This document shows positions 6,519 through 6,870 of a stretch of DNA of 6,870 nucleotides, one piece after another (position 1 is the first letter of the stretch; every line of letters begins with the position of its first letter). Source of the stretch: an uncultured Bacteroidota bacterium. GTDB taxonomy: Bacteria; Bacteroidota; Bacteroidia; Chitinophagales; Chitinophagaceae. The notes under the pieces are model-generated. The model worked only from the letters and a program-made list of their open reading frames with translations. It had not been told where the DNA came from and ran no database searches. The translations under genes and the position numbers were made by a program. The DNA lies in NCBI GenBank assembly GCA_938008665.1, contig CALLKA010000054.1, positions 1-6,870 of the forward strand. Reading direction: 5' to 3'.

Positions 6519-6543
6519 AAAAAAGGGGAGTGTTACCTCCCCT
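6519..6543 (-). terminator. Terminator between the convergent genes, best fit for the minus-strand gene
   Basis: AGGGGAG (6524-6530) pairs with CTCCCCT (6537-6543) around a 6-base loop. Read on the minus strand, the stem runs straight into six T residues (6524-6519), a standard rho-independent terminator located about 13 bp past the stop of the minus-strand gene. On the plus strand it is followed only by TATTATTA, so it may also stop GMC transcripts, but less efficiently. Confidence 0.8.
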
Positions 6544-6556
6544 ATTATTAAGTTAA

Positions 6557-6870
6557 TCAGAAGATTCCGAAACCTACAGTTACGGTACCAGTGTTTGAAA
6601 CAACCCCTGCCAAAGAAATTGAGCAAGATCCTGCCACAATGTTATCTACCTGTACGACAACTAAGCCAGCACCAGTAGTATCATTTACAGTAGCAAGAAT
6701 TACAGAATCAGCTTTGATGTAGCTGTTGTTAAGAGTAAAGGTGTTTACAGTTCCAGCAATGGTAGCACTTACAGTTGTAATCTCAACAGCAGGCTGGTTA
6801 AGAGTCACAGCACTAGTAATACTTCCAGTTTGAACAACTACTCCTTTAGTTAAAGTTACATATTTTGCAC
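6557..6870 (-). CDS. C-terminal part of an unrecognised beta-rich (phage/surface-like) protein, 5' end beyond window
   Basis: The frame is open from the window edge (first full codon at 6868-6866) to TGA at 6559-6557, giving 103 visible residues; a GTG at 6808 is internal and not a credible start. The peptide is dominated by Val, Thr, Ser, Ala, Ile and Gly, with few charged residues and one Cys. It reads as alternating short beta strands: VEITTVSATIAGTVNTFTLNN, then a D-S-V-I-L-A-T-V strand, LVVVQVDNIVAG, and a final TVTVGFGIF. Similar patterns (ATFTLxNS, then SVVLATV, VxxVxxGS and GTVxxxF) are remembered from virion or tail-associated modules of aquatic phages and some bacterial surface proteins, but I cannot confirm a family. 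No signal peptide or start is visible. The perfect-fit minus-strand terminator right behind it supports a real, expressed gene. Function unknown. Confidence 0.7.
   Translation of the reverse strand, partial: AKYVTLTKGVVVQTGSITSAVTLNQPAVEITTVSATIAGTVNTFTLNNSYIKADSVILATVNDTTGAGLVVVQVDNIVAGSCSISLAGVVSNTGTVTVGFGIF

Overview
The window looks like an AT-rich chromosomal segment of a Bacteroidota bacterium, perhaps a Chitinophagales-type lineage. Three things point there: a LytTR-type regulator tail, a bacterial (PcrB-like, group II) geranylgeranylglyceryl-phosphate synthase homologue, and gene starts with A-rich leaders instead of clear Shine-Dalgarno sites. One promoter candidate also fits the Bacteroidota -33/-7 pattern. 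The assignment is inference from gene content and style, not from a marker gene.

Layout. Bases 1-143 (+) are the last 46 codons of a LytTR DNA-binding domain protein. It converges, 13 bp apart, on a minus-strand GGGP synthase-family gene (157-903). A long intergenic region (904-1320) then holds several palindromic or hairpin elements and a candidate promoter. It leads to a large adenosylcobalamin-dependent class II ribonucleotide reductase gene, nrdJ (1321-4653), whose active-site and C-terminal cysteines are all visible. Behind nrdJ lie a perfect AT-rich 14-bp inverted repeat and then a strong GC-rich terminator. Next is a GMC-family FAD oxidoreductase (4874-6466) with a cysteine cluster that may bind an iron-sulfur cluster. 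It ends abruptly before the C-terminal His/Asn catalytic region of the family. A terminator at 6519-6543 separates it from a converging minus-strand gene (6557-6870, cut by the window end), which encodes a Val/Thr/Ser-rich beta-type C-terminal domain of unknown function resembling phage or surface structural modules.

The genes do not form one pathway. Each appears to be its own transcription unit: orientations alternate and terminators separate the last three genes. nrdJ supplies deoxyribonucleotides and depends on vitamin B12. The GGGP synthase homologue makes an ether-lipid-type precursor whose role in bacteria is unclear. The GMC protein would act in redox metabolism of an alcohol or sugar, if it is active.

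I did not find a convincing new multi-gene system. The points most worth a second look are the truncated GMC enzyme with its intact Cys cluster, the structured leader of nrdJ with DnaA-box-like sequences, and the edge gene with a phage-like beta domain.
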